From positions 35,941 to 99,940 of the forward strand of contig CAIMLX010000024.1 of the NCBI GenBank assembly GCA_903842455.1: a stretch of DNA of 64,000 bases, in the 5' to 3' direction. Source of the DNA: an uncultured Hyphomicrobiales bacterium. GTDB lineage: Bacteria; Pseudomonadota; Alphaproteobacteria; Rhizobiales; Devosiaceae. The position numbers were made by a program, and so were the translations under genes. Below are positions 11,044 through 20,853 of the stretch, piece by piece (the first letter of the stretch is position 1; every line of letters starts with the position of its first letter). The notes under the pieces are model-generated. The model had not been told where the DNA came from, ran no database searches, and saw only the letters and a list, made by a program, of their open reading frames with translations.

Positions 11044-11778
11044 ATGGCCGATCTCAACGGCAAGATCGTACTCATCACCGCCGCCGCGCAGGGCATCGGC
11101 GAAGCCTCGGCCAAGGCCTTCGCCAAGGCCGGCGCCAAGGTGATCGCCACCGACATCAACGAAGGCAGGCTCAAGGAGCTGGCCGCGGCCAACCCCGGCA
11201 TCACCACCCGCGTGTTGAACGTGCTGTCGGCCGACGACGTCAACCAGGCGGTGGCCGAGATCGGCCGCATCGACATCCTGTTCAACTGTGCCGGTGTCGT
11301 GCAGTCGGGCAACATCATGGAGATGCCCGACAAGGACCTCGAGTTCGCCTTCGACCTCAACGTCTGGGCCCAGATCCGCGCCATCCGCGCCGTGCTGCCG
11401 CAGATGCTGGAGCGCAAGGACGGCTCGATCATCAACATGGCGACTGTGGCGAGCTCGATCACCGCGGTCCCGAACCGCGCCGCCTACACCATCTCGAAGG
11501 CCGCCGTCGTCGGGCTCACCAAGTCGATCGCCGCCGACTATACCGACAAGGGCATTCGGGTGAATGCCATCTGCCCGGGCACGGTTGAGTCGCCGTCGCT
11601 TCATGAGCGGTGGAAGGCGACCGGCGATTTCGACGCCGCCAAGAAGGCCTTCATCGCCCGCCAGCCGATCGGCCGCATCGGCCAGCCGGAAGAGGTCGCG
11701 GACCTCGCGGTGTATCTCGCCGGCGCGACCTACACGACGGGGCAGGTGCACATCATCGACGGCGGCTGGACGGCGTAA
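11044..11778 (+). CDS. SDR family oxidoreductase, DHRS6/BDH2-like
   Basis: A 244-residue short-chain dehydrogenase. The cofactor loop is TAAAQGIG in place of the usual TGxxxGIG, which is a hallmark of the DHRS6 (type 2 3-hydroxybutyrate dehydrogenase) and 2-keto-3-deoxy-L-fuconate dehydrogenase subgroup, and VIATDINE follows as the NAD-preferring acidic end of strand 2. The catalytic serine lies in MATVASS and the YxxxK motif is YTISK. The C-terminal CPGTVESPSLHERW segment also matches that subgroup. Candidate reactions are NAD-dependent oxidation of a short hydroxy acid or of a deoxy-sugar acid. The ATG at 11044 is preceded by GGGAGA; the upstream ATG at 11011 would add an unconserved extension. 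No sugar-acid genes adjoin it. Confidence 0.85.
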   Translation: MADLNGKIVLITAAAQGIGEASAKAFAKAGAKVIATDINEGRLKELAAANPGITTRVLNVLSADDVNQAVAEIGRIDILFNCAGVVQSGNIMEMPDKDLEFAFDLNVWAQIRAIRAVLPQMLERKDGSIINMATVASSITAVPNRAAYTISKAAVVGLTKSIAADYTDKGIRVNAICPGTVESPSLHERWKATGDFDAAKKAFIARQPIGRIGQPEEVADLAVYLAGATYTTGQVHIIDGGWTA

Positions 11779-11791
11779 GCAGGGGAGACTG

Positions 11792-11936
11792 CCCCTCACC
11801 CGGCCTGGCTTGCGCCAGGCCACCCTCTCCCCAGAGGGGCGAGGGGACGGCCGTTCGATGAACTCAGCCCAACAACAGACGCAGCCTTCCCTCGCCCCTC
11901 CGGGGAGAGGGATGCCCGCAGGGCAGGGTGAGGGGT
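11792..11936. repeat. inverted pair of GC-rich palindromic repeat units
   Basis: Two long similar arms in inverted orientation lie between the dehydrogenase gene and mutS. The left arm (11792-11846) opens CCCCTCACCC and ends GAGGGGCGAGGGG; the right arm (11889-11936) opens CCCTCGCCCC and ends GGGTGAGGGG. Each arm also carries a small inner palindrome with its own loop sequence (GGCCTGGCTTGCGCCAGGCC in the left one). This layout matches intergenic palindromic repeats common in Hyphomicrobiales genomes. It could fold into a large stem loop in the transcript and may serve as the terminator of the upstream gene. Confidence 0.75.
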
Positions 11937-12035
11937 CGTCACGGCGCAGCTGTTAACGGCGGCGCGCGGACTGTTGGCATCGCCCGCCAAAGCTCCTAAC
12001 GTCGCCGCCTTCCGATCCTCGCCCCGCCGAGCCTG

Positions 12036-14711
12036 ATGGACCAAGCGACCTATAGCGCCCCGGGCGTCGCCGACGCCTCGGCGGTTACGCCGATGATGGG
12101 GCAATTTCTCGAGATCAAGTCGGTCAATCCGGGCTACCTGCTCTTCTACCGGATGGGCGACTTCTACGAGATGTTCTTCGAGGATGCCGAGATCGCCAGC
12201 CAGGCGCTCGGCATCGTCCTCACCAAGCGCGGCAAGCACCAGGGCGCCGACATTCCGATGTGCGGCGTGCCGATCCATGCGGCGCAGGACTACCTGAAAA
12301 AGCTGATCGGGCTCGGGCATCGCGTCGCCATCTGCGAGCAGATCGAGGACCCGGCCGAGGCGAAGAAGCGCGGCTCCAAGTCGCCGGTGAAGCGTGACGT
12401 GGTGCGGCTCGTCACGCGCGGCACCATCACCGAAGACGACCTCCTCCCCACACGCGGGTCGAACTACCTGGCGGCGCTGAGCATGGTGCGGCACGGCGAG
12501 ACCGATTTTGCGCTCGCCTTCGCCGACGTATCGACCGGCGAGACTGCGGTGCTCGACATTGCCGCGTCGGCGCTCGCCGATGAAATTGCCCGCATCGACC
12601 CGGCGGAACTGCTGCTGACCGAGGCGGCGCTCGAAGCGCTGCGCGCCGCCAAGGTGATGTTGCCCGAAGGGGCGCTGTCGCTGCTGCCGGCGGAGGCCTT
12701 CGACAGCGAACTTGGCGCCAAACGCATTGCTGCCGCCTTCCCCGGTAGCATTGTCGATCCGACGGCGTTCTCCCGGGCCGGGCGGGCGGCGCTGGGGGCG
12801 CTCTGCGACTATGTGCGCGAGAGCCAGAAGGGCGTGCCCGTGGCGCTGCGCCCACCGGCGGAGGAACGTGTCGCCGGGCACATGGCGATCGATGCCGCCA
12901 CCCGCGCCTCGCTCGAACTGCTGGTGACGCAGCGTGGGCAGGAGAAGGGTGCGCTCAGGAGCGAAATCGACCTCTGCGTCACCCCGCCGGGCTCGCGCCT
13001 CCTCGCCCGACGCCTCGCGGCGCCGCTTGCCGATGCGGCCGGGATCAACGCCCGGCTCGATGCGGTGGCGGCGCTCGTCGCCGACGGGTTGCTGACCCAG
13101 CGGCTGCGGGCCGAACTCAAGGCCGTGCCGGACCTCACCCGCGCGCTGACCCGCCTCGCGCTCGAACGCGGCGGGCCACGCGACCTGCGGGCCATCGCGA
13201 TTGCCACGGGCGGCGCCATGGCGCTGGCACAGCGGCTGGTGACACTTGCCGATGCACCGGCCGAGCTGAGAGCCATCATCGCGACGCTGGAGGACGCCCC
13301 GGCGACACTGGCATCGGAGCTTCTCTCGGCCATCGACGAGGAACCGCCGCTGCTCGCCCGCGACGGCGGCTTCATCGCCAAAGGCTACGATGCGGACCTC
13401 GACGCCGAGCGAGCGCTGGCGTCGGAAACCCGCGCTGTGGTTGCCGCCCTGCAGGCCCGACTGATCGACGAGACCGACGTCAGGTCGCTGAAGATCCGGC
13501 ACAATGGCGTGCTCGGCTACTTCGTCGAGGTGCCGCAGGCGCATGGCGGAAAGCTGCTGGAAGCGCCGCATCGCGACACCTTCATCCACCGCCAGACGAT
13601 GGCGAACGCGATGCGCTTCAGCACGCGGGAACTGGCGGAACTCGAGGGCCGGATCGCCAAGGCGCACGATGCGTCGCTCGCTATCGAAACGCAGATTTTC
13701 GCGCGGCTATCGGCCGCCGTCCTCGCCGAGACCGACCGGCTGCGCGCCATTGCGGATGCGCTGGCGGCGCTCGACGTGACTGCAGCGCTGGCGCAGCTGG
13801 CCACGACGCGGAACTTCTGCCGGCCGGTGGTCGATACCAGCATGGCGTTCCGCATCGAGGGCGGCCGGCATCCGGTGGTCGAGACCAATGTGCGGGCGCA
13901 GAACGAGGTGTTCGTCGAGAACGACTGCGACCTGTCGGGCGGGGCGCTGTGGCTGGTGACCGGGCCGAACATGGGCGGCAAGTCCACCTTCCTGCGGCAG
14001 AACGCTCTGATCGCCGTGCTGGCGCAGATGGGCAGCTACGTGCCGGCGGCCTCGGCGCATATCGGTGTCGTCGATCGCGTGTTCTCGCGTGTCGGCGCCT
14101 CGGACGATATCGGCGGCGGGCGCTCGACGTTCATGGTTGAGATGGTAGAAACGGCCGCGATCCTCAACCGGGCGACAGCAAGATCACTGGTTATATTGGA
14201 CGAGATCGGGCGCGGCACCGCGACGTTCGACGGGCTTTCGATCGCCTGGGCCTCGGTGGAGGCGCTGCATGACCAGACCGGCTGCCGCGCCCTGTTCGCC
14301 ACGCATTTCCATGAGATGACTGCGTTGTCGAAGACGCTGGCGCGGGTCACCAACCACACCATGAAGGTGCGCGAGTGGGAGGGCGAGGTGGTGTTCCTGC
14401 ACGAAGTGGCGGATGGCGCGGCCGACCGATCCTACGGTATCCAGGTCGCCAAGCTGGCTGGCCTTCCCGAAAGCGTGCTTGCCCGGGCGCGAAACGTGCT
14501 CAACGTGCTCGAACAGCGCTCTTCCGGCGGAAAAGGTGCCGTGCTAGACGATCTCCCGCTCTTTGCGCACCAGCCGCCACCAACGAAGGCGACCGTTAAT
14601 CCCCTCTATGACAGGATCGACCAGGTGCGCCCCGACGATCTGACACCCCGGCAGGCGATCGACCTCATTTACGAGCTAAAGAAAATCCGCGATGCAGCTC
14701 GCCGAACTTGA
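12036..14711 (+). CDS. mutS: DNA mismatch repair protein MutS
   Basis: MutS recognises base mismatches and recruits MutL. The 891-residue protein has the N-terminal mismatch-recognition domain with the FYRMGDFYEMFFEDA motif (phenylalanine that wedges beside the mismatch), connector and lever regions, and the C-terminal ATPase with Walker A GPNMGGKST at residues 643-651, the SRVGASDDI segment, Walker B LVILDEIGRGT and FATHFHEM. Length and domain order are normal. The ATG at 12036 gives a 20-residue lead before MMGQFLEIK; starting at one of those methionines is also possible. The 3' end overlaps glnD by 20 bases, the arrangement seen in other Hyphomicrobiales. Confidence 0.97.
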   Translation: MDQATYSAPGVADASAVTPMMGQFLEIKSVNPGYLLFYRMGDFYEMFFEDAEIASQALGIVLTKRGKHQGADIPMCGVPIHAAQDYLKKLIGLGHRVAICEQIEDPAEAKKRGSKSPVKRDVVRLVTRGTITEDDLLPTRGSNYLAALSMVRHGETDFALAFADVSTGETAVLDIAASALADEIARIDPAELLLTEAALEALRAAKVMLPEGALSLLPAEAFDSELGAKRIAAAFPGSIVDPTAFSRAGRAALGALCDYVRESQKGVPVALRPPAEERVAGHMAIDAATRASLELLVTQRGQEKGALRSEIDLCVTPPGSRLLARRLAAPLADAAGINARLDAVAALVADGLLTQRLRAELKAVPDLTRALTRLALERGGPRDLRAIAIATGGAMALAQRLVTLADAPAELRAIIATLEDAPATLASELLSAIDEEPPLLARDGGFIAKGYDADLDAERALASETRAVVAALQARLIDETDVRSLKIRHNGVLGYFVEVPQAHGGKLLEAPHRDTFIHRQTMANAMRFSTRELAELEGRIAKAHDASLAIETQIFARLSAAVLAETDRLRAIADALAALDVTAALAQLATTRNFCRPVVDTSMAFRIEGGRHPVVETNVRAQNEVFVENDCDLSGGALWLVTGPNMGGKSTFLRQNALIAVLAQMGSYVPAASAHIGVVDRVFSRVGASDDIGGGRSTFMVEMVETAAILNRATARSLVILDEIGRGTATFDGLSIAWASVEALHDQTGCRALFATHFHEMTALSKTLARVTNHTMKVREWEGEVVFLHEVADGAADRSYGIQVAKLAGLPESVLARARNVLNVLEQRSSGGKGAVLDDLPLFAHQPPPTKATVNPLYDRIDQVRPDDLTPRQAIDLIYELKKIRDAARRT

Positions 14712-17490
14712 ACGCCCGCGTTTCCACCTGGTGACGGCCGAGACCATCCTCGCCGACATCAGGACACTGGTGGGTGCCGACGCCCCCAAGGCGGCGGATA
14801 CCCGGGCCCGTATCCTGGCCCACCTGAAATCCGTCCTCGCCGACGCCCGGGTGAGCGCGGAAGCTGAGTTGCGCGCCAATGGCAAGGGCACGCGCTGCGC
14901 CATGAACCTCAGCGCGGCGGAAGACGAGATCATCCGCGCCATCCACATGTTCGCGGTGCGCTACGTGTATCCGGTCGACAACCCGTCGGGCGCCGAAATG
15001 GTGTCGATCGCGGCAGTGGGCGGCTACGGCCGCGGCACGCTGGCACCGGGCTCCGACATCGACCTGCTGTTCATCCTGCCCTACAAGCAGACGCCGTGGG
15101 GCGAACAGGTCACCGAATATATCCTCTATATGCTGTGGGACCTGGGCCAGAAGGTCGGCCACGCCGTCCGCTCGGTGGATGACTGCATCCGCATGGCCAA
15201 GTCCGACATGACGGTGCGTACCGCCACGCTCGAGGCGCGCTACCTCACCGGGGCCAAGGCGCTGTTCGAGGAACTGGTGCTGCGCTTCGAGAACGACGTG
15301 GTGCCCAAGACCGGCCCCGAGTTCATCGCCGCCAAGATGGCCGAGCGCGACGAGCGCCACCGGCAGATCGGCAATACCCGTTACGTGGTCGAGCCCAACG
15401 TCAAGGAAGGCAAGGGCGGGTTGCGCGACCTGCACACGCTGTTCTGGATCGGCAAGTATTTCTACCGGGTCAAGACCAGCGCCGAGCTGGTGGAGAAGGG
15501 CGTGTTTTCGGCCGAGGAACTGCGGACCTTCGTGCGGGCCGAGGACTTCCTCTGGGCCATCCGCTGCCACCTGCATTTCCTCACCGGGCGGCCGGAGGAA
15601 AAGCTGACCTTCGACGTGCAGCCGGACCTGGCCGACCGGCTGGGGTTCACCGAGCGCGCCGGCATGCTGGCCGTCGAGCGGTTCATGAAGCGCTACTTCC
15701 TCGTCGCCAAGGACGTGGGCGACCTGACCCGCATCTTCTGCACGTCGCTCGAATTCCACCACGCCAAACCGCTCGACATGGTGGGACGCGTGCTGGCGCC
15801 GTTCAAACGCGGCAAGGTCGCGATCCGGGGCGAGACGGATTTCGTCGTCGAGGGGGGCCGGCTGAACGTAGCGGGCCCCGACGTGTTTCAGAAGGACCCG
15901 CGCAACCTCATCAAGGGGTTCATGCTGGCGGGCGGGCACGACCTGCACCTGCACCCCGATGCGATCAAGGAAATCCGCCGCTCGTTCAAGCTGATCGGCC
16001 ACGACCTGAGGAACGACCGGCAGGCCAATGCCTGGTTCCTTGAGATCCTGACGGCGCCGACCTATGTCGAGCGCATCCTGCGCCAGATGAACGAGAGTGG
16101 CGTGCTCGGCCGCTTCGTGCCGGATTTCGGCAAGATCGTCGCGCTGATGCAGTTCAACATGTACCACCACTACACGGTGGACGAGCACCTGATCCGCGCC
16201 GTGGGCGTGATGGCGGATATCGCGAATGGCGGGCTGCGCGAGCAGCTGCCGCTCACTCACGAGCTGCTGCCGCACCTCAACGACACGCGGCTCCTCTACG
16301 TCGCGCTGTTCCTGCACGACATCGCCAAGGGCCGGCCGGAGGATCACTCGATCGCAGGCGCCCGGCTGGCGCGAAAGTTCTGCCCGCGGCTCGGCCTCGA
16401 TCCGGCCGAGACCGATACCGTCGCCTGGCTGGTCGAGCACCACCTGCTGATGAGCGAGGTGGCGCAGTCGCGCGATATCCAGGACCCGGAAACCGCAAAG
16501 ACCTTCGCCGACGTGGTGCAGTCGCCGCAGCGCCTTGCCTTGCTGATGATCCTCACGGCCTGCGACATCCGCGCGGTGGGGCCGGGCGTGTGGACCGGCT
16601 GGAAGGGTTCGCTGCTGCGTTCGCTTTACTACGCCACCGAGCCGCTGCTGTCGGGCGGGCACTCCAAGGTGACCCAGCGCGACCGCATCGAGGCCGCCCG
16701 CGGCGAGTTGCGCCGGGCGCTCTCGGGCTGGCCCGCCGCCGAGGTCGAGACTTATGTGGGGCGCCACTACGACCACTACTGGCTGCGCGCCGAGGCCGAA
16801 CTGCAGGCCGAGCACGCGAGGATGATCCGCACCGCGGACCACGCCGGGCAGATGTTCGCGGGCTCGATCCGGGTGAAGGCCTTCGAGGGCATCACCGAGG
16901 TGTCGTTCTATACGCCCGACCACCCGCGGCTGCTGTCGCTGATCGCCGGGGCCTGCACCATGTGCGACGCCTCGATCATCGGTGCGCAGATCTTCTCGAC
17001 CCGCGACGGCCGGGCGCTCGACACGTTCCGCCTGCGCCGCGCCTTCCAGTCCGACGAAGACGAGAAGGTTCGCGCCACCCGCATCATCGACACGGTCAAG
17101 CAGCTGCTGCAGGGCAAGCGGCAGGTGCTGATCGACCTGGGCAAGGAGAGCCGCCACAACAAGCGGCTGAGGCCGTTCAGCCTGCCGTCGCAGGTGCAGG
17201 TGTCGAACGCCATCTCGGAGAAGTTCACCGTCATCGAGGTGATGGGCCTCGACCGTACCGGCCTGCTGCACCAGCTGACGCGGACGATCTCCGACCTCAA
17301 CCTCACCATCGGCTCGGCTCATATCGGCACCTATGGCGAAAAGGCGGTAGACGTTTTCTACGTGACGGATCTGACCGGCCACAAGATCGAGTCCCGCCCG
17401 CGCCAGAAGAAGATCCACGAGGCGCTGCTCGGGGTGTTCCGGCACGTCGGTGGGGAGGACGAGAAGGTGGCCAAGGTGGTGAATGGGTAA
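14692..17490 (+). CDS. glnD: bifunctional uridylyltransferase/uridylyl-removing enzyme
   Basis: GlnD senses glutamine and adds or removes UMP on the PII signal proteins, so controlling nitrogen metabolism. The 932-residue product has the nucleotidyltransferase motif GGYGRGTLAPGSDIDLLF from about residue 110, the GlnD linker with NVKEGKGGLRDLHTLFW, the HD phosphohydrolase domain with FLHDIAKG near residue 540, and two C-terminal ACT domains (about residues 730-810 and 845-925) that bind glutamine. All elements are intact. The ATG lies inside the end of mutS and the stop lies eight bases inside murJ, so mutS, glnD and murJ are probably one operon. Confidence 0.97.
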   Translation: MQLAELERPRFHLVTAETILADIRTLVGADAPKAADTRARILAHLKSVLADARVSAEAELRANGKGTRCAMNLSAAEDEIIRAIHMFAVRYVYPVDNPSGAEMVSIAAVGGYGRGTLAPGSDIDLLFILPYKQTPWGEQVTEYILYMLWDLGQKVGHAVRSVDDCIRMAKSDMTVRTATLEARYLTGAKALFEELVLRFENDVVPKTGPEFIAAKMAERDERHRQIGNTRYVVEPNVKEGKGGLRDLHTLFWIGKYFYRVKTSAELVEKGVFSAEELRTFVRAEDFLWAIRCHLHFLTGRPEEKLTFDVQPDLADRLGFTERAGMLAVERFMKRYFLVAKDVGDLTRIFCTSLEFHHAKPLDMVGRVLAPFKRGKVAIRGETDFVVEGGRLNVAGPDVFQKDPRNLIKGFMLAGGHDLHLHPDAIKEIRRSFKLIGHDLRNDRQANAWFLEILTAPTYVERILRQMNESGVLGRFVPDFGKIVALMQFNMYHHYTVDEHLIRAVGVMADIANGGLREQLPLTHELLPHLNDTRLLYVALFLHDIAKGRPEDHSIAGARLARKFCPRLGLDPAETDTVAWLVEHHLLMSEVAQSRDIQDPETAKTFADVVQSPQRLALLMILTACDIRAVGPGVWTGWKGSLLRSLYYATEPLLSGGHSKVTQRDRIEAARGELRRALSGWPAAEVETYVGRHYDHYWLRAEAELQAEHARMIRTADHAGQMFAGSIRVKAFEGITEVSFYTPDHPRLLSLIAGACTMCDASIIGAQIFSTRDGRALDTFRLRRAFQSDEDEKVRATRIIDTVKQLLQGKRQVLIDLGKESRHNKRLRPFSLPSQVQVSNAISEKFTVIEVMGLDRTGLLHQLTRTISDLNLTIGSAHIGTYGEKAVDVFYVTDLTGHKIESRPRQKKIHEALLGVFRHVGGEDEKVAKVVNG

Positions 17491-19084
17491 GGCACCCACG
17501 CCCTCGAGCACTGGTCCAGTGAGCCTCTATCGCAATTTTCTTTCGGTCGGCGGGCTGACGCTGGTATCCCGCATCTTCGGGTTTGTCCGTGATGCGCTGA
17601 TGGCGGCGGTGCTGGGCATCTCGCCGGTTTCCGACGCGTTCAACGCCGCGTTCCGCTTTCCCAACCTGTTCCGCCGGCTGTTTGCGGAGGGCGCGTTCAA
17701 TACTGCGTTCGTGCCGATGTTCTCTTCCGCGCTCGAGACCCAGGGCAATGATGGGGCGAAGGAACTGGCCGGCCGGATCATGAGCTGGCTGGTGGCGGTG
17801 ATCCTCGTCGTCACCATCCTTGTCGAGATCTTCGCCGAGCAGATCATGGTGCCGTTCGTGCCAGGGTTCCTGAACGATCCGGAGAAGTTCGAGCTCACGG
17901 TCTTCCTGACGCGGATCATGTTCCCTTATCTCGCCTGCATGTCGCTGATGGCGGCCTATGCGGCGATCCTCAACAGCCTCGGCCGTTTCACCGCCGCCGC
18001 TTTTGCGCCGGTGGTGCTGAACCTCGTCAACATCGCGGCGCTGATTCCGCTGGCGATGATGGCGCTGGAGGATCGCGACACGGCGTTCTGGGTGGCGGTG
18101 GCGACCATGCTGGGCGGCATTGCGCAGCTGGCGCTGGTCTGGTGGGCGATCCGGCGCGCCGGCTTCCTGCCGAAGCTGCGGTGGCCGAAGATCGATTCCG
18201 AGGTGCGCCGCTTCTGGGTGCTGGCTGTGCCGGCAATCCTTGCGGGTGGGATCACGCAGATCAACATCTTCGTCGGCACGGTGATCGCGTCGGGCGCCGA
18301 CGAGGTGATGTCGATCATCTACAACGCCGACCGGCTGTACCAGCTGCCGCTGGGCATCATCGGCATTGCCATCGGCACGGTGCTGCTGCCCGAACTCAGC
18401 CGCCATATCGGTGCCGGACGCGACGTCGAAGCGCGGGCGAGCCAGAGCCAGAGCCTGTTCCTGTCGATGCTGCTGAGCATGCCGGCGGCCGGGGCGCTGA
18501 TCGGGCTCGCGCTGCCCATCGTCCGCGTGCTGTTCGAGCGGGCTGCGTTCGGGCCGGAGGACAGTGTCAACGTTTCGCAGGCGCTGATCGCGTTCGCGGT
18601 CGGCGTGCCCGCCTTCGTGCTGATCCGGGTGCTGCAGCCCGGCTTTTTCTCGCGCCAGGACACGAAGACCCCGACCTGGTTTGCGGCGATCTCGCTGGTG
18701 ATCAATATCGGGCTGTCGCTGGCCCTGTTCGGGTCGCTCAAGCATGTCGGCATCGCGCTTGCGACCTCGATCGCGGCGTGGGCGAACGTCGTGCTGCTGG
18801 CCGTTTTCCTCGCCCGGCGCGGGCATTTCCGGCTCGAAAAGACCGAGTGGCGGCAGGAAATCATGATCGTGCTGATGACGGTGGTCATGGCAGCGGCGCT
18901 CTATGGCGGCGTGGTGCTGCTCGGGCCGGTGTTCGATCCGGGGTATTTCTTCCCGCTGCAGGCACTGGCGCTGCTGGGGCTCTGCGTGTTCGGCGCCGGG
19001 CTCTATTTCGGGCTGCTGCACCTCACCGGGGTGCAGCGCCTCGGCGCACTGGTCCGCCGCTTCAAGCGCACGAAAAAGGCCTGA
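17483..19084 (+). CDS. murJ: lipid II flippase MurJ
   Basis: MurJ (MviN) flips the peptidoglycan precursor lipid II across the inner membrane. The 533-residue protein is almost entirely membrane helices, in keeping with the 14-helix MOP-superfamily fold. The N-terminal signature SVGGLTLVSRIFGFVRDALMA with RDALMA, the FRFPNLFRRLFAEGAFNTAFVP segment, and GFFSRQDTKTP near two thirds are characteristic, including the arginines that bind the lipid II headgroup. The start overlaps the end of glnD by eight bases. Together with mutS and glnD it forms a three-gene overlap chain; trpS follows after 60 bases. Confidence 0.96.
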   Translation: MGKAPTPSSTGPVSLYRNFLSVGGLTLVSRIFGFVRDALMAAVLGISPVSDAFNAAFRFPNLFRRLFAEGAFNTAFVPMFSSALETQGNDGAKELAGRIMSWLVAVILVVTILVEIFAEQIMVPFVPGFLNDPEKFELTVFLTRIMFPYLACMSLMAAYAAILNSLGRFTAAAFAPVVLNLVNIAALIPLAMMALEDRDTAFWVAVATMLGGIAQLALVWWAIRRAGFLPKLRWPKIDSEVRRFWVLAVPAILAGGITQINIFVGTVIASGADEVMSIIYNADRLYQLPLGIIGIAIGTVLLPELSRHIGAGRDVEARASQSQSLFLSMLLSMPAAGALIGLALPIVRVLFERAAFGPEDSVNVSQALIAFAVGVPAFVLIRVLQPGFFSRQDTKTPTWFAAISLVINIGLSLALFGSLKHVGIALATSIAAWANVVLLAVFLARRGHFRLEKTEWRQEIMIVLMTVVMAAALYGGVVLLGPVFDPGYFFPLQALALLGLCVFGAGLYFGLLHLTGVQRLGALVRRFKRTKKA

Positions 19085-19144
19085 CCGCTTGCGGACAGCC
19101 GTCCGGATGCGCGATAAGCCGTGCCTCTTTCAGGGAATACTGCA

Positions 19145-20188
19145 ATGGCCTTCACCCCGCGTGTCTTTTCCGGCATCAAGCCGTCCGGCGACCTGCATCT
19201 CGGTAACTACCTCGGCGCCATCCGGCGGTTCGTGCCGCTGCAGGAGACGCACGAGACGATCTACTGCGTCGTCGACATGCACGCGATCACCGTGTGGCAG
19301 GACCCCGAGGACCTGCGGCGCTGGACCTACGAGATCGCCGCGGCCTACATCGCCGCAGGACTCGACCCGGACAAGTCGATCATCTTCAACCAGTCGCAGG
19401 TGGTCGAGCACGCCGAACTGGCGTGGATCTTCAACTGCGTGGCGCGCGTCGGCTGGATGACGCGCATGACGCAGTTCAAGGACAAGGCCGGCACCGAGGG
19501 GGGCGAGAACTCCGAGGCGGTGTCGCTGGGGCTGTTCGCCTATCCCTCGCTGATGGCTGCCGACATCCTGCTCTACAAGGCCACTGCCGTGCCGGTGGGC
19601 GACGACCAGCGCCAGCACCTCGAACTGACCCGCGACATCGCCAAGAAGTTCAACCACGATTTCAAGAAGCAGATCGCGGGGCTGGGCGTGGAAGACGAGT
19701 TCTTCCCGCTCACCGAAACGCTGTCGACCGGTCCGGCGATGCGCGTCATGTCGCTCAAGGACGGCAAGAAGAAGATGTCGAAGTCGGACACCTCCGACAT
19801 GTCGGCCATCTACATGATGGACGATGCCGACACGATTTCGAAGAAGATCAAGCGCGCCACCACCGACCCCGAGATGCTGCCGACCGAAGCTGCCGGCCTC
19901 GCCGGACGGCCGGAAGCGGAGAACCTCGTCGCCATCTTCGCCGCCCTCTCGGACCGTTCGGTCGACGACGTGCTGAGCGAATACGGGAACAATGGCTGGG
20001 GCAAGTTCAAGCCGGCGCTGGCGGACCTCGCCGTCGCCGTCCTTTCGCCCATCGCCACCGAAATGAAGCGGCTCGTCGCCGATCGCGGCGAGATGGACAA
20101 CATCCTGCGCAAGAACGCCGAGCGCGCGCGGGCCATTGCCCAGCCGATCATGGACGATGTCCGCAAGATCGTCGGCTTCGTTCGATAG
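19145..20188 (+). CDS. trpS: tryptophanyl-tRNA synthetase
   Basis: A class I aminoacyl-tRNA synthetase that charges tRNA-Trp. The 347-residue product carries the HIGH-type motif GDLHLGN at residues 15-21 and the KMSKS loop at residues 210-214, plus the [11 protein letters not shown] and [13 protein letters not shown] segments that form the tryptophan pocket and dimer interface. The length fits bacterial TrpRS. The ATG at 19145 has AGGGA about nine bases upstream and begins the conserved [11 protein letters not shown]; an earlier ATG at 19121 would add eight unconserved residues. It lies downstream of murJ on the same strand and ahead of a universal stress protein gene. Confidence 0.97.
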   Translation: MAFTPRVFSGIKPSGDLHLGNYLGAIRRFVPLQETHETIYCVVDMHAITVWQDPEDLRRWTYEIAAAYIAAGLDPDKSIIFNQSQVVEHAELAWIFNCVARVGWMTRMTQFKDKAGTEGGENSEAVSLGLFAYPSLMAADILLYKATAVPVGDDQRQHLELTRDIAKKFNHDFKKQIAGLGVEDEFFPLTETLSTGPAMRVMSLKDGKKKMSKSDTSDMSAIYMMDDADTISKKIKRATTDPEMLPTEAAGLAGRPEAENLVAIFAALSDRSVDDVLSEYGNNGWGKFKPALADLAVAVLSPIATEMKRLVADRGEMDNILRKNAERARAIAQPIMDDVRKIVGFVR

Positions 20189-20270
20189 CGAACCCGCCAT
20201 CGTTTGCCGGCGCGCTTGCGCGTTGCCGGGCCGAGTGGGACAATGACACTCCAACGTGAAGGTGGGCGCC

Positions 20271-20759
20271 TTGGCTGAGACCGAACGCGACTACAAGCGG
20301 AAGTTCCTCGTCGTCGTCGACGAGAGCAAGGAAACCGACCGGGCGCTGGCGTTTGCCGCGCATCGGGTGAAGCGCACGGGCGGCACCGTGGTGCTGCTCA
20401 CGGTGATCGACAGCCAGGAATTCACGCAGTTCCTCGGGGTCGAGGATGTGATGCGGGCGGAGGCGCGCGACAATGCCGAGCGGCTGATCGACGCCAAGCT
20501 GGCCCGCATCGCCCAGTGGGGCGACCAGATCCGTACGGAAACGGTGATCCGTGAAGGGGACCTCGTCAACGAGATCGGCCGGCTGATCGCCGCGGACCCC
20601 AGCATCGCCATCCTGGTGCTTGCGGCGTCGAACTCGAAGGAAGGGCCAGGTCCGCTCATCACCGATTTTGCGGCCCGTACCGGCCACCAGGCGCTGCCGG
20701 TGATCGTCACCATCATTCCGGGCACGCTGACGGACGAACAGATCATCGCCGTCACATGA
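20271..20759 (+). CDS. universal stress protein, UspA family
   Basis: A 162-residue single-domain UspA protein. It begins with the first beta strand FLVVVDESKETDRALAFA, which carries the aspartate that contacts ATP in nucleotide-binding members, and has a later AILVLAASNSKEGPGPLITDF loop in place of the usual GxxGxxxxxxxGS phosphate loop, so ATP binding is uncertain. The TTG at 20271 with AAGGTGG at 20259-20265 is the best start; a GTG at 20256 in the same frame is the alternative. It follows trpS by about 80 bases. A role in stress survival is inferred from the family only. Confidence 0.82.
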   Translation: MAETERDYKRKFLVVVDESKETDRALAFAAHRVKRTGGTVVLLTVIDSQEFTQFLGVEDVMRAEARDNAERLIDAKLARIAQWGDQIRTETVIREGDLVNEIGRLIAADPSIAILVLAASNSKEGPGPLITDFAARTGHQALPVIVTIIPGTLTDEQIIAVT

Positions 20760-20816
20760 TGGCCATGCGCTGACCAGAGCCGACCGCACCTTGCGTTCCG
20801 GTCGCCAAAACACTAG

Positions 20817-20832
20817 TTTAGAAATGTTCTAA
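20817..20832. promoter_or_regulatory. iron-control element (Irr-type box)
   Basis: The bases TTTAGAAATGTTCTAA contain a perfect 6-3-6 palindrome, TTAGAA-ATG-TTCTAA. This matches the ICE motif bound by Irr, the haem-responsive Fur-family regulator of Hyphomicrobiales. It ends 21 bases before the ATG of the NifU-like gene, so a bound regulator would cover the start of that transcript. Irr itself is not in this window. Confidence 0.6.
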
Positions 20833-20853
20833 CTCGAAGGGCGCCCTACCGCC

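Noticed and set aside
11796..13667. A 623-residue minus-strand open frame opposite mutS
   Set aside because: It is arginine-, glycine- and histidine-rich and opposes the secure mutS gene.
14665..17511. A 948-residue open frame on the minus strand opposite glnD
   Set aside because: It mirrors glnD in the complementary frame, a by-product of GC-rich third codon positions; the product has no family character and glnD is certain on the other strand.
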